A stretch of 13,197 bases of DNA from an uncultured Georgenia sp. (GCF_937958535.1 NZ_CALGNQ010000176.1:1-13197), one strand, 5' to 3'; shown: positions 1-7,692, counted from the first letter of the stretch. Numbers and translations are program-made. The notes: generated by a model from the sequence alone, not told the origin.

Positions 1-528
1 GTCGGGCTGGTGGGAGTAGAAGTGGTGGAGGTACCACTCCTCGGTGCGCTCGTCGTAGGTCCAGATGCCGCCCTCCCGGTCGGGGAACACCGTGAGGTGG
101 GAGGTGTCCGGCGGCTCGTCGGAGCGCCACACGTAGTAGTCGCGGAACCGGTTGTCCCGGGAGCGGCGGGCGGCCCTGAACCACGGGTGCTGGTCGGAGG
201 TGTGGTTGATGAGGAGGTCGACGACCACGCGGATGCCGCGGTCCTTGGCGGTGCGGATGAGCTCGACGACGTCGCCGTGGCTGCCCAGCCGCGCGTCGAC
301 GCCGTAGAAGTCGGTGACGTCGTACCCGTCGTCCCGGTCGGGGGTGGGGTAGAAGGGCATGAGCCACAGGCAGGTGACCCCGAGCTCGGCGAGGTAGTCG
401 ATGCGTTCGACGAGGCCGGCGACGTCCCCGGTGCCGTCGCCGTCGGAGTCGAAGAACGTCTCGATGTCGAGACAGTAGATGACGGCGGTCTTCCACCACT
501 GGTCGGAGGTCTGGGTGATGCGGCTCAT
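1..528 (-). CDS. GH13 alpha-amylase family enzyme, trehalose-synthase-like (5' part only)
   Basis: This is the N-terminal 176 residues of a glycoside hydrolase family 13 protein; the rest lies beyond the left edge. It resembles trehalose synthase (maltose/trehalose interconversion) and related actinobacterial alpha-glucosidases. Visible features are the opening WWKTAVIYCLDIETFFDSDG (11-30), the DGDGTGDVAGL loop (29-39), CLWLMPFYPTP (53-63), DDGYDVTDFYG (66-76), and conserved region I DLLINHTSDQHPWF (104-117) with the Asn-His of the family. The nucleophile and acid/base regions are not in the window, so the exact specificity (trehalose synthase, oligo-1,6-glucosidase, amylosucrase-like) cannot be settled. 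The ATG at 528 opens directly into the family's usual N-terminus. It is divergent from the DUF2905 gene across 110 bases. The ribosome-binding site is weak (AGAAAGA). Confidence 0.9.
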   Translation of the reverse strand, partial: MSRITQTSDQWWKTAVIYCLDIETFFDSDGDGTGDVAGLVERIDYLAELGVTCLWLMPFYPTPDRDDGYDVTDFYGVDARLGSHGDVVELIRTAKDRGIRVVVDLLINHTSDQHPWFRAARRSRDNRFRDYYVWRSDEPPDTSHLTVFPDREGGIWTYDERTEEWYLHHFYSHQPD

Positions 529-556
529 CGGGCGGTCTTTCTGGAGGGTGGGGGCT

Positions 557-584
557 GCTCCCGGTCCTGTCTACCGGCGGGAGC
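557..584. repeat. Inverted repeat in the GH13/DUF2905 divergent intergenic region
   Basis: GCTCCCGG (557-564) can pair with CCGGCGGGAGC (574-584) around a 9-base loop with one bulged C. It lies between the divergent GH13 and DUF2905 starts, so it may be a regulator site or a leader hairpin. At this GC content a chance stem is also possible. No other function is visible in the 529-638 gap. Confidence 0.35.
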
Positions 585-638
585 GGTCGGCGGCATCCGG
601 GAGGATGGGAGCAGGGCAGATGTGACGGAGGTGATCAC

Positions 639-851
639 GTGGGACGCGACCTGGGGCCGATCCTCGTCGTCGTGGGGTTGGCCATCGCCGCCGTGGGTCT
701 CCTCGCGTGGAGTGGCGGGCTCTCCTGGTTCGGTCGGCTGCCCGGCGACATCCGGATCGAGACCGAGCACACGCGGGTGTACATCCCGTGGGTGTCGATG
801 CTCCTCGTCTCCGCCGTCGTCAGCGCCGTCCTCTGGCTGCTGCGGCGGTGA
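639..851 (+). CDS. DUF2905 family small membrane protein
   Basis: A 70-residue protein with two predicted membrane helices (about 5-25 and 48-67). They flank the diagnostic loop WFGRLPGDIRIE (30-41), which matches the DUF2905 family of short bacterial membrane proteins. The molecular role of this family is not known to me. The full family length is present. The start is GTG at 639, preceded by GGAGG at 627-631. The stop TGA (849-851) sits 4 bases before the methyltransferase start, so the two are probably one transcript. Confidence 0.88.
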   Translation: MGRDLGPILVVVGLAIAAVGLLAWSGGLSWFGRLPGDIRIETEHTRVYIPWVSMLLVSAVVSAVLWLLRR

Positions 852-855
852 CCCG

Positions 856-1353
856 GTGGTCGACCGGCAGCGGTGGGCGGTGCAGCGCGTGGTCGCGGAG
901 CGCCCGCAGGCGGTGCTGGAGATCGGGTGCGGCCCGGGGGTCGCCCTGCGGCTGCTCGCCGAGGCGCTGCCCGCGGCCCGGATCGTGGGGATCGACCGGT
1001 CGGCGGTCGCGGTCGAGCGGGCGCGTGCGCGCCTGGGGGACCTCCTCGACGGCGACCGGGTGTCGCTGCACCGGCTCGCGATCGCCGACCTCGACCTGCC
1101 GAGCGTCGACGTCGTCCTGGGCGTGAACGTCAACGTCTTCTGGACGTCCCCGGCGCAGCGGGAGCTGACCGTGCTGCGCCGGGTGCTACGGCCCGGGGGA
1201 GTGCTGCACCTGGTCTACGAGCCGCCGGGCCGTGACCCGTGGGTGCGGGCCGGTGTGGAGACGGCGCTGCGCCGGGCCGGGTGGACGTGGTCCGTCGCGC
1301 AGAAACGACGCCTCCAGGCCGTCCGAGCCAGCCCTGGGTCTCCTCAGCCCTGA
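856..1353 (+). CDS. Class I SAM-dependent methyltransferase
   Basis: A 165-residue protein with the Rossmann-type methyltransferase core. Motif I is VLEIGCGPGVALRLL (20-34), which binds S-adenosylmethionine. The acidic residue ending strand beta2 is in IVGIDRSA (43-50). A motif IV-like strand is DVVLGVNVNVFW (85-96), and LRRVLRPGGVLHLVYEP (107-123) is the usual post-motif strand. The substrate cannot be deduced. It is short for the family and looks like a minimal catalytic core. The GTG at 856 was chosen because it follows the DUF2905 stop directly and precedes the first core helix; no clear Shine-Dalgarno is seen, so translational coupling is likely. The last dozen residues (AVRASPGSPQP) look unconserved. 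Confidence 0.85.
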   Translation: MVDRQRWAVQRVVAERPQAVLEIGCGPGVALRLLAEALPAARIVGIDRSAVAVERARARLGDLLDGDRVSLHRLAIADLDLPSVDVVLGVNVNVFWTSPAQRELTVLRRVLRPGGVLHLVYEPPGRDPWVRAGVETALRRAGWTWSVAQKRRLQAVRASPGSPQP

Positions 1354-1517
1354 GGCCGCCCGCCGTCTCCGGTGAGGTCGCGCACGTAGCGGTCGAGCAG
1401 CTCCGCCGGCCGCACCGGGTGGCTGAGTGCACCGCCCGCCCCGACGCGTCGTGGTGCCGCTCCGCCGGTGCGGGGACGAGCCGCTCGACGCCGACGGCGC
1501 GGGTGGGTCGTGGTCAC
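1344..1517 (-). pseudogene. Possible small ORF or decayed coding remnant downstream of the SRPBCC gene
   Basis: The stretch between the methyltransferase and SRPBCC stops has no clear gene but is not neutral. A 57-codon ORF begins with a GTG at 1517 that overlaps the SRPBCC stop (GTGA) and ends at 1344, inside the methyltransferase 3' end. Its second half (SHPVRPAELLDRYVRDLTGD) has the strong third-position GC of real genes here. Its first half (RRRRRAARPR) does not. Over about 1430-1505 the high-GC3 frame is instead the SRPBCC frame read past its stop (VGVERLVPAPAER). A coding frame that switches mid-way suggests a frameshifted fragment of an older gene. I recognise no family, and a genuine 57-residue coupled protein cannot be excluded. 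Confidence 0.25.
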
Positions 1518-2002
1518 GGCCGGTCCATCGGCCGTCCGGTCTCGAGCAGGGTCTTGAGACCGGACAGCGACCAGGGCCAGCCACCGCCACCTCCCTCGGG
1601 GTCGCCCCCGCCGTCGAACTCGGCGAACTGCTCGGGTGCGGCACTGACGTCGTGGCGCAGCACCACCTTGGTCTGCCCGTTGGGGTACTCGGTCAGCTCC
1701 CAGGTCACCCGGGTGGTCGGCGGGTCGGGCTGCCACATCGGGCGCCAGGCGAGTACGAGCAGCCGCGGCGGGTCGACCTCGAGCACCTCGCCCTCGACCG
1801 CCGTCTCGCCCATGCCCATCTCGCGCATCTGCGGGGTGGAGAGGTTGCGGAAGGCGCCGCCCGGGCGGAGGTCGAACTCCACGGCGCCGCCGTAGCCCCA
1901 CTGGGTGGTGAGTTCCGACTGGGTGATGGCGTCCCAGACCCGCTGGGCCGGGGCCGCGATGTAGATGGTGTGGACGACTGTCGTCGCCGTGCTGCTGGTC
2001 AT
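1514..2002 (-). CDS. SRPBCC (AHSA1-like) domain protein
   Basis: A 162-residue START/Bet v 1-like fold protein of the activator-of-Hsp90-ATPase (AHSA1) group. These small cytoplasmic proteins have a deep ligand cavity and are commonly paired with ArsR regulators. Visible marks are the opening strand TIYIAAPAQRVWDAIT (12-27), the WGYGGAVEFDLRPGGAF region (35-51), GEVLEVDPPRLLVLAW (71-86), a VTWELTEYPNG strand (99-109) and the C-terminal GWPWSLSGLKTLLETG helix (141-156). The ligand is unknown. The ATG at 2002 overlaps the ArsR stop as ATGA, and GAGAAAGG lies just upstream inside arsR, so the two are one coupled operon under the ArsR promoter. Confidence 0.9.
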   Translation of the reverse strand: MTSSTATTVVHTIYIAAPAQRVWDAITQSELTTQWGYGGAVEFDLRPGGAFRNLSTPQMREMGMGETAVEGEVLEVDPPRLLVLAWRPMWQPDPPTTRVTWELTEYPNGQTKVVLRHDVSAAPEQFAEFDGGGDPEGGGGGWPWSLSGLKTLLETGRPMDRP

Positions 2003-2349
2003 GTCGAGCCTTTCTCGGTGGTGTCCTCGAGTCGTTCCTTGAGGTCGAGCAGGGCGTCGGCGGTGCGCGCCCTGTCGGTGTACTTGCCGATCCACCGGCG
2101 GTGGATCTGCTGGATCGGGACGGGGTTGAGGTAGTGCTCCTTGACCCGCCCCACCCTGCGCGTGGTCACCAGCCCGGCGGCCTCGAGCAGCCGCAGGTGC
2201 TTGGACACTCCGAACCGCGTCATCTCGACGCGGGCGGCGACGACGTCCTCCAGCTCCCCGAGCGTGCGCCCGTCCCGCTCGTGGAGGGCGTCCATGAGCA
2301 GCCGGCGGGTCGGGTCCGCCAGCGCCTTGAACACGAGGTCGTCGTCCAC
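1999..2349 (-). CDS. ArsR/SmtB-family transcriptional repressor
   Basis: A 116-residue winged-helix regulator. FKALADPTRRLLMDAL (7-22) is the family's first helix, MTRFGVSKHLRLLEAAGLV (43-61) is the recognition helix-turn-helix, and VTTRRVGRVKEHYLNP (61-76) is the wing. There is no cysteine at all, so it is not a classic metal-sensing ArsR. It belongs to the group paired with SRPBCC proteins, where the partner or its ligand is the likely signal (inference). The GTG at 2349 was chosen because it keeps the normal VFKALADPTRR N-terminus and lies 6 bases after a -10-like TATTGT, fitting a leaderless message. The 24-bp palindrome in its promoter is the probable autoregulatory operator. Confidence 0.92.
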   Translation of the reverse strand: MDDDLVFKALADPTRRLLMDALHERDGRTLGELEDVVAARVEMTRFGVSKHLRLLEAAGLVTTRRVGRVKEHYLNPVPIQQIHRRWIGKYTDRARTADALLDLKERLEDTTEKGST

Positions 2350-2355
2350 ACCCCG

Positions 2356-2385
2356 ACAATAGGTGACCCAAAGGTCACCTATCAA
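2356..2385 (-). promoter_or_regulatory. Promoter of the arsR-SRPBCC operon
   Basis: On the minus strand, TTGATA (2385-2380) and TATTGT (2361-2356) form -35 and -10 elements separated by 18 bases. Transcription would start at or within a base of the GTG at 2349, so the message is probably leaderless. The spacer is almost entirely occupied by the palindrome at 2359-2382. Confidence 0.6.
2359..2382. promoter_or_regulatory. Probable ArsR operator, perfect 10-bp inverted repeat
   Basis: ATAGGTGACC (2359-2368), a 4-base spacer CAAA, then GGTCACCTAT (2373-2382) form a perfect inverted repeat in an AT-richer patch. It fills the spacer of the arsR promoter, an arrangement expected for a dimeric ArsR repressor that blocks its own transcription. 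It lies about 75 bases upstream of the divergent DoxX start, so it could also influence that gene. Binding is inferred from position and symmetry. Confidence 0.7.
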
Positions 2386-2444
2386 GGGGTGGGGACGTCG
2401 GCCGCGGCCCGGGATGTCGGCGGGCGAGGCCCACGGGGCCCACC

Positions 2445-2450
2445 TAGACT
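2445..2450 (+). promoter_or_regulatory. -10 element of a leaderless DoxX promoter
   Basis: TAGACT ends 7 bases before the DoxX ATG at 2458, and there is no Shine-Dalgarno sequence. This matches the TANNNT-N6/7-start arrangement typical of leaderless actinobacterial transcripts. No convincing -35 is seen. Confidence 0.5.
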
Positions 2451-2457
2451 CGCCCGC

Positions 2458-2934
2458 ATGCCTGCGTTGGCCACCGCTGCCCGGATCGCCCTCGGACTGA
2501 CCATGGTCGGGGCGGGGATCTCCCATCTGACGGGCCGGCGGCAGGAGTTCCAGGCGCAGGTACCGGAGTGGTTCCCCGTGGACGCCGACCTCGTCGTCGT
2601 GGTGTCCGGGGTGGTGGAGATCGTGCTCGGCGCCTCGTTCGCGGGCCTGCCGCGGCACCGGCGGCTGTTCGGTGCCCTGCTCGCCATCTTCTTCGTCGTC
2701 GTCTTCCCCGGCAACATCGCCCAGTACGTCGAGGGCACCGACGCCTTCAACCTCGACACCGACACCAAGCGGTTGGTGCGGTTGTTCTTCCAGCCGGTGC
2801 TCGTGCTGTGGGCGCTGTACGCGGGCGGGTGGCTCGGACGCCGACGACGCAGGCCGGTGGACACGAGTCCGCATGAGCTGAGCGAGGAGCATCGGTCAGG
2901 AATCGAGAAGCGGCGGATCGGGCCGCGCTCCTAG
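2458..2934 (+). CDS. DoxX-like family integral membrane protein
   Basis: A 158-residue protein with four predicted membrane helices (about 4-22, 44-62, 68-86, 108-126). Family marks are an N-terminal helix ending GAGISHLTG (18-26), a FQAQVPEWFP loop (31-40), a second helix with VVEIVLG (52-58), and FPGNIAQYVEG (83-93) followed by RLVRLFFQPVLVLWAL (105-120). This is the DoxX / DUF417-like membrane group; its biochemical role is not settled, and redox and quinone-linked roles have been proposed. The ATG at 2458 begins directly at the first helix. It is divergent from arsR-SRPBCC, and a DoxX-like gene beside such a pair suggests one stress- or ligand-response module. The charged C-terminal tail (127-158) looks like a non-conserved extension. 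Confidence 0.85.
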   Translation: MPALATAARIALGLTMVGAGISHLTGRRQEFQAQVPEWFPVDADLVVVVSGVVEIVLGASFAGLPRHRRLFGALLAIFFVVVFPGNIAQYVEGTDAFNLDTDTKRLVRLFFQPVLVLWALYAGGWLGRRRRRPVDTSPHELSEEHRSGIEKRRIGPRS

Positions 2935-2965
2935 CGTCGGGATACCGACGACGAGAGGAGCCATC

Positions 2966-3412
2966 ATGGCCCAGCACACCGCTGCCGGCGGGTTCTCCGA
3001 GCAGGAGCGCGCCGCGATGAAGGACCGCGCCGCCGAGCTGCGGCAGGAGGCGCTCGCCGGCCGAGGGCCCAAGGCGGCCGCGGGCGAGCGCGCCGTCCAG
3101 AAGAAGATCGCCAAGCTGCCCGAGCCGCACCGGGCGCTCGCCGCCCGGCTCCACGCCGTGGTGACGGCGGCGGCACCGGAGCTCGAGCCGAGGCTGTGGT
3201 ACGGCCAGCCGGCCTATGCCAGGAGAGGGGACGTCGTGTGCTTCTTCCGCAGCGGACACGTGGGCAAGACCCGGTACACGGTGCTGGGCTTCACCGACCG
3301 GGCGGCGCTCGACGACGCGGGCGGGCTGTGGCCCACCTCGTACGCCGTCGCGGAGCTCACGCCGCAGTCCGAGGAGGAGATCACCGAGGTGGTCCAGCGC
3401 GCCGCGGGCTGA
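2966..3412 (+). CDS. DUF1801 domain protein (YdhG-like)
   Basis: A 148-residue cytoplasmic protein of the DUF1801 family, whose fold resembles CyaY/YjbR and whose members are often annotated as putative iron chaperones without direct proof. An N-terminal charged helical segment (10-50) precedes the core. The core has LPEPHRALAARLHAVV (51-66), the family motif LWYGQPAYAR (77-86), VVCFFRSGHVGKTRYTVLGF (90-109) and SYAVAELTPQSEEEI (125-139). The ATG at 2966 has a good ribosome-binding site, GAGAGGAG at 2953-2960. A TAGCGT -10-like element (2932-2937) overlaps the stop codon of the preceding DoxX gene, so it may have its own promoter. Confidence 0.85.
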   Translation: MAQHTAAGGFSEQERAAMKDRAAELRQEALAGRGPKAAAGERAVQKKIAKLPEPHRALAARLHAVVTAAAPELEPRLWYGQPAYARRGDVVCFFRSGHVGKTRYTVLGFTDRAALDDAGGLWPTSYAVAELTPQSEEEITEVVQRAAG

Positions 3413-3431
3413 GAAGCCCGACCCACCGGGA

Positions 3432-3490
3432 TCGATCGGTCGGAGAACGTCCGTTCACGGTCCGGGACAGGACGTTCCCCGACCGATCGA
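3432..3490. terminator. Bidirectional terminator, 21-bp stem
   Basis: The left arm (3432-3452) and right arm (3470-3490) pair over 21 bases around a 17-base loop. The single mismatch is A3444 against C3478 on the plus strand. On the minus strand the same position is a U-G wobble, so that hairpin is unbroken. It lies between the convergent DUF1801 and luciferase-like genes and can serve both. There is no U-tract, as is common in high-GC actinobacteria. Confidence 0.8.
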
Positions 3491-3533
3491 CGGCAGGGCG
3501 GCCGGCCGCCGGCGGGCGCGGGCGAGCGGCTCG

Positions 3534-4496
3534 TCAGCTCCGCAGGGCCGGTAGCAGGTCGTGCCTGGCGAGCTCGAGGAAGTATCCCTGGTCCTGGCCG
3601 ACGTGGTGGAGGTAGACCTCGTCGAACCCCAGGCTCTCCAGCTCGCGCAGCCGCTCGACGAGCTCGGCGACGGATGCGGTGACGACCACGCCGCCGGCGA
3701 TGACCTCGTCGGGCACGAACCGGCCGATGATGTCGAAGTCCTCCGGGGTGGCGGTGTCGTGCGGGATCGGCTCGGCGAACGGGTGGTTCTGCCACTGGTC
3801 GCGGGCGATGTCGCGCGCCTCCTGCTGGGTGGGGGCGATCGACAGGTGCACCTGCAGGGCCAACGGGCCGCTCCCGCCGTTCTCCCGGTAGGCCTCGACG
3901 ATCTCGCGCATGGCGCCGAGGTCGGTGTTGATGGTGATGAGCCCATCGGCCCAGGTGGCCGCGCGGGCCGCGGTCGCCGGGGAGAGCGCCGGGCCGATGA
4001 GCTTCGGCGGGGTCGCGGGCAGGGAGTAGACCCGGGCCCGCTCGACGGTGACGTGCCGGCCGCGGTACGTGAGGTCCTCACCGGCGTGCAGCCGGCGGAT
4101 CACCTCGACGCACTCCTCCAGGCGCTCCTGGCGCAGGTCCTTGCCGATCCACTTGTCCCCGGTGATGTGCTCGTTCATGTTCTGGCCGGTGCCCAGCGCC
4201 ACCCAGAACCGGCCCGGGAACATCTCGGCCAGCGTCGCGGACGCCTGGGCGATGACCGCCGGGTGGTAGCGCTGGCCCGGTGCGTTGACGGTGCCCAGCC
4301 GCAGCTGCGTCGTCGCCAGTGCCGCTCCCAGCCAGGACCACGCGAAGCCGGAGTGACCCTGCCGCACCGACCACGGCGCGAAGTGGTCGGAGCACATCGC
4401 CATGTCGAAGCCGGCGCGTTCGGCCTGCTGGACGTCGCGCAGCAGCCGGGAGGGGGCGATCTGCTCGTGGGAGGCGTGGAAGCCGTAGGAGGGCAT
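3534..4496 (-). CDS. LLM-class flavin-dependent oxidoreductase (TIGR03885-like)
   Basis: A 320-residue TIM-barrel enzyme of the bacterial luciferase-like monooxygenase superfamily. It opens with GFHASHEQIAPSRLL (5-19) and AERAGFDMAMCSDHFAPW (25-42), followed by RLGTVNAPGQRYHPAVIAQA (66-85), the flavin-binding region FPGRFWVALGTGQNMNEHI (93-111), WIGKDLRQERLEECVEVIRR (116-135), and an ADGLITIN strand (183-190). The order and N-terminus match the TIGR03885 group, described as probably using a flavin rather than coenzyme F420. The cofactor cannot be decided from sequence alone, and the substrate is unknown. Length is normal. The ATG at 4496 starts at the first barrel strand. A TACACA element 6 bases upstream hints at a leaderless message, but a G-rich pseudo-Shine-Dalgarno is also present. 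It is a single gene, convergent with DUF1801 and divergent from the PBP. Confidence 0.87.
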   Translation of the reverse strand: MPSYGFHASHEQIAPSRLLRDVQQAERAGFDMAMCSDHFAPWSVRQGHSGFAWSWLGAALATTQLRLGTVNAPGQRYHPAVIAQASATLAEMFPGRFWVALGTGQNMNEHITGDKWIGKDLRQERLEECVEVIRRLHAGEDLTYRGRHVTVERARVYSLPATPPKLIGPALSPATAARAATWADGLITINTDLGAMREIVEAYRENGGSGPLALQVHLSIAPTQQEARDIARDQWQNHPFAEPIPHDTATPEDFDIIGRFVPDEVIAGGVVVTASVAELVERLRELESLGFDEVYLHHVGQDQGYFLELARHDLLPALRS

Positions 4497-4520
4497 GGCC
4501 CCTGTGTAGCGCGCACCCCG

Positions 4521-4572
4521 GGCACCGGCACCTCGGGCCGTCCCGGAGCCGGCCGGCGGCGGCACCGGCACC
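4521..4572. repeat. Short imperfect direct repeat in the LLM/PBP divergent gap
   Basis: GGCACCGGCACC occurs at 4521-4532 and again at 4561-4572. Both copies are followed by GGGCCG, after TC in the first copy only, so the repeat is about 18 bases with a 40-base period. It could be paired activator sites for one of the divergent genes or simple GC-rich drift. Apart from the PBP promoter, nothing else is seen in 4497-4669. Confidence 0.3.
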
Positions 4573-4632
4573 GGGCCGCTCCGACCCGGCAGGCTGACGC
4601 ACGCCGGCCCCGCCGACCCGCCGTGACAGTTG

Positions 4633-4665
4633 TTGACGAGGGCCGTGCACGTGTGGAAATACTCT
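4633..4665 (+). promoter_or_regulatory. Probable promoter of the PBP-asparaginase operon
   Basis: TTGACG (4633-4638) is a good -35. AATACT (4658-4663), or TACTCT two bases later, is a -10 candidate 19-21 bases downstream, longer than ideal. AATACT ends 6 bases before the ATG at 4670 and there is no Shine-Dalgarno, so the message is probably leaderless. Confidence 0.45.
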
Positions 4666-4669
4666 GCCT

Positions 4670-6577
4670 ATGACGCGCCGCTGGGTCCCCGCCGTCCTGT
4701 GTGCCGTGCTCGTCCTGGCGGCCTGCTCGGCGGATCCCGACGACGGGCCCGAGCCGGCCGTCGAGGCCCTCGCCGCGGCCCTCAGCGAGCACTCCCTCGA
4801 CGGCGTGCCGCTCGTGGCACCCGAGGCGGCAGCCCAGTTCGCCGACCTCGTCGAGCCGCTGGCGGACTACGACGTCGTCGTCACCGCCGGCGAGGTCACC
4901 CGCGCGGACGGCGAGGCCACCGCGGCCCTCCACTGGACGTGGACGATCGAGGACCGGGAGTGGACCTACGACACGACGGCCCACCTCGTGGAGGACGAGG
5001 AGGGCGATGCGGGCTGGCAGGTGGCGTGGCAGCCGTCCACCGTCGTCCCCGACCTCACCGCCGGCGAGCGGCTGCGCGTGACCCGCCGGACGCACGACCG
5101 AGCCGAGGTGCTCGGCGCCGAGGACGAGGTCATCGTCACCGACCGGCCCGTCGGCCGCTACGGCCTGGACAAGACGCTCATCGCGGAGGAGGAGGTCGGG
5201 GAGCAGGCCGAGCGGGTCGCCGAGGCCGTGGGCATCGACCCGCAGGGCTTCCGGGAGCGGGCCGAGGCGATGGGTCCCCGGGCGTTCGTCGAGGCGATCG
5301 TGCTCCGCCCGGAGGACGCGCAGGAGGTCGTCGCCCCGGACTTCGCCGAGATCCCCGGGGCCCGCGTCCTGGAGGACGAGATCCCGCTCGCCCCCTCCCG
5401 GCACTTCGCCCGCGAGCTCCTCGGCCGCGTGGGACCCGCGACGGCGGAGGTGGTCGAGGCCTCGGACGGCCGGGTGCAGCCGGGCGACGAGGTGGGGCTC
5501 TCCGGGCTCCAGGCACGCTACGACGACCTCCTGCGCGGAACCGCGACCGTCCTCGTCACCGCGGTGGACGCCGCGGGCTGCCCGGAGTGGCCCGTCTGCG
5601 AGGACGCCCCGGAACGGACCCTCGTCGAGCTGCCGGGCGAGGAGCCGCAGGACCTGCGCCTCACCCTCGACCCGCAGCTGCAGCTCAAGGCCGAGCGGAT
5701 CCTCCACGCCGACGCCGACGAGGACTCCCCGCCGAGTGCGATCGTGGCGCTGCGCCCGTCGACCGGCGCGGTGCTCGCCGCCGCCAACGGACCGGGCAGC
5801 GGCGGGTTCAACACCGCCACCGCGGGCCAGTACGCCCCCGGGTCGACGTTCAAGGTGGTCACCGCCCTCGCCCTCCTCCGCGCGGGCCTGACCCCCGGCG
5901 ACGTCGTCACGTGCCCGGACACGATCACCGTCGACGGCCGCCGCTTCAAGAACTACGACGACTACCCGGCCTCGGCGGTCGGGGACGTGTCCTTCCGCAC
6001 CGCCTTCGCCCACTCGTGCAACACCGCGCTCATCGACAACCGCGACCTCCTCGGGGAGGGCGACCTCGCTCAGGCCGCCGCCGCCCTCGGGCTCGCGGCC
6101 GACCACGACCTGGGCTACCCCGCCTACCTCGGCCAGGTCCCGGAGCCGGAGGGGGAGACCGAGCACGCCGCCTCGCTCATCGGCCAGGGCCGCGTGCTGG
6201 CGAGCCCGCTCGCCATGGCGACCGTCGCCGCCTCCGTCCAGGCCGGGCGCACCGTCGTCCCCCACCTCGTCGCGGACACGACGGCGACACCCGAGCCCGC
6301 CGTCCCGCTCACCGAGACGGAGGCCGAGCAGCTGCGCGACCTCATGCGTGCCGTCGTCACCGAGGGGTCGGGCTCCTTCCTCGCCGACGTCCCCGGTCAG
6401 GAGGTGCTGGCCAAGACCGGCACCGCCGAGTACGGCACTCCCGACGAGGACGGGGCCCACGAGACGCACGCGTGGATGATCGGCATCCAGGGCGACCTCG
6501 CCGTCGCCGTCTTCGTCGAGACCGGTGTCAACGGCGCGCGGACCGCCGGCCCGATCCTCGAGGAGTTCCTGCGCTGA
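4670..6577 (+). CDS. Class B penicillin-binding protein (D,D-transpeptidase), lipoprotein with MecA_N-like domain
   Basis: A 635-residue peptidoglycan transpeptidase that cross-links stem peptides outside the membrane. It has a lipoprotein signal with lipobox LAAC and acylated Cys19. An NTF2/MecA_N-like domain follows (about 27-140, with WTWTIEDREWTYD at 89-101), then a PBP dimerisation region (about 160-290) and the transpeptidase domain (about 325-635). All three catalytic motifs are intact: STFK at 392-395 (acylated Ser392), SCN at 449-451 and KTGT at 582-585. This architecture matches the lipoprotein PBP group of actinobacteria (PBP-lipo, Rv2864c-like) and is related to staphylococcal PBP2a; there is no glycosyltransferase domain. 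Lipid anchoring replaces the usual N-terminal helix. An asparaginase gene follows after 20 bases. Confidence 0.93.
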   Translation: MTRRWVPAVLCAVLVLAACSADPDDGPEPAVEALAAALSEHSLDGVPLVAPEAAAQFADLVEPLADYDVVVTAGEVTRADGEATAALHWTWTIEDREWTYDTTAHLVEDEEGDAGWQVAWQPSTVVPDLTAGERLRVTRRTHDRAEVLGAEDEVIVTDRPVGRYGLDKTLIAEEEVGEQAERVAEAVGIDPQGFRERAEAMGPRAFVEAIVLRPEDAQEVVAPDFAEIPGARVLEDEIPLAPSRHFARELLGRVGPATAEVVEASDGRVQPGDEVGLSGLQARYDDLLRGTATVLVTAVDAAGCPEWPVCEDAPERTLVELPGEEPQDLRLTLDPQLQLKAERILHADADEDSPPSAIVALRPSTGAVLAAANGPGSGGFNTATAGQYAPGSTFKVVTALALLRAGLTPGDVVTCPDTITVDGRRFKNYDDYPASAVGDVSFRTAFAHSCNTALIDNRDLLGEGDLAQAAAALGLAADHDLGYPAYLGQVPEPEGETEHAASLIGQGRVLASPLAMATVAASVQAGRTVVPHLVADTTATPEPAVPLTETEAEQLRDLMRAVVTEGSGSFLADVPGQEVLAKTGTAEYGTPDEDGAHETHAWMIGIQGDLAVAVFVETGVNGARTAGPILEEFLR

Positions 6578-6597
6578 GGCAGTGGCATCCTGGCCGG

Positions 6598-7593
<996 letters not shown>

Positions 7594-7604
7594 CCGTGCG
7601 GCGC

Positions 7605-7624
7605 GGTGCCCCGGCGCCGGCACC
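7605..7624 (+). terminator. Candidate hairpin after the asparaginase gene
   Basis: GGTGCC (7605-7610) and GGCACC (7619-7624) pair around an 8-base GC loop, 12 bases after the asparaginase stop. A second small hairpin, GGGAC-GGC-GTCCC, lies at 7658-7670. Either could attenuate read-through into cueP. Such short stems arise readily by chance at this GC content. Confidence 0.35.
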
Positions 7625-7680
7625 CGGGGGCCGATGCACCGGCGGGACCAAGGGCCCGGGACGGCGTCCCGCCCGGTCCG

Positions 7681-7690
7681 CACACTGGAG
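7681..7690 (+). promoter_or_regulatory. -10 element (with built-in GGAG) of cueP
   Basis: CACACT (7681-7686) ends 6 bases before the cueP ATG, consistent with leaderless transcription. It is followed by GGAG. The 12-mer CGCACACTGGAG (7679-7690) is identical to the one upstream of the MpaB-family gene at 13121-13110 on the minus strand. Confidence 0.45.
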
Positions 7691-7692
7691 CA

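Noticed and set aside
10..1353. A 447-codon plus-strand frame running from the GH13 region into the methyltransferase.
   Set aside because: The first part is antisense to the GH13 gene and then crosses DUF2905 out of frame. Only the portion from about 856 has methyltransferase motifs.
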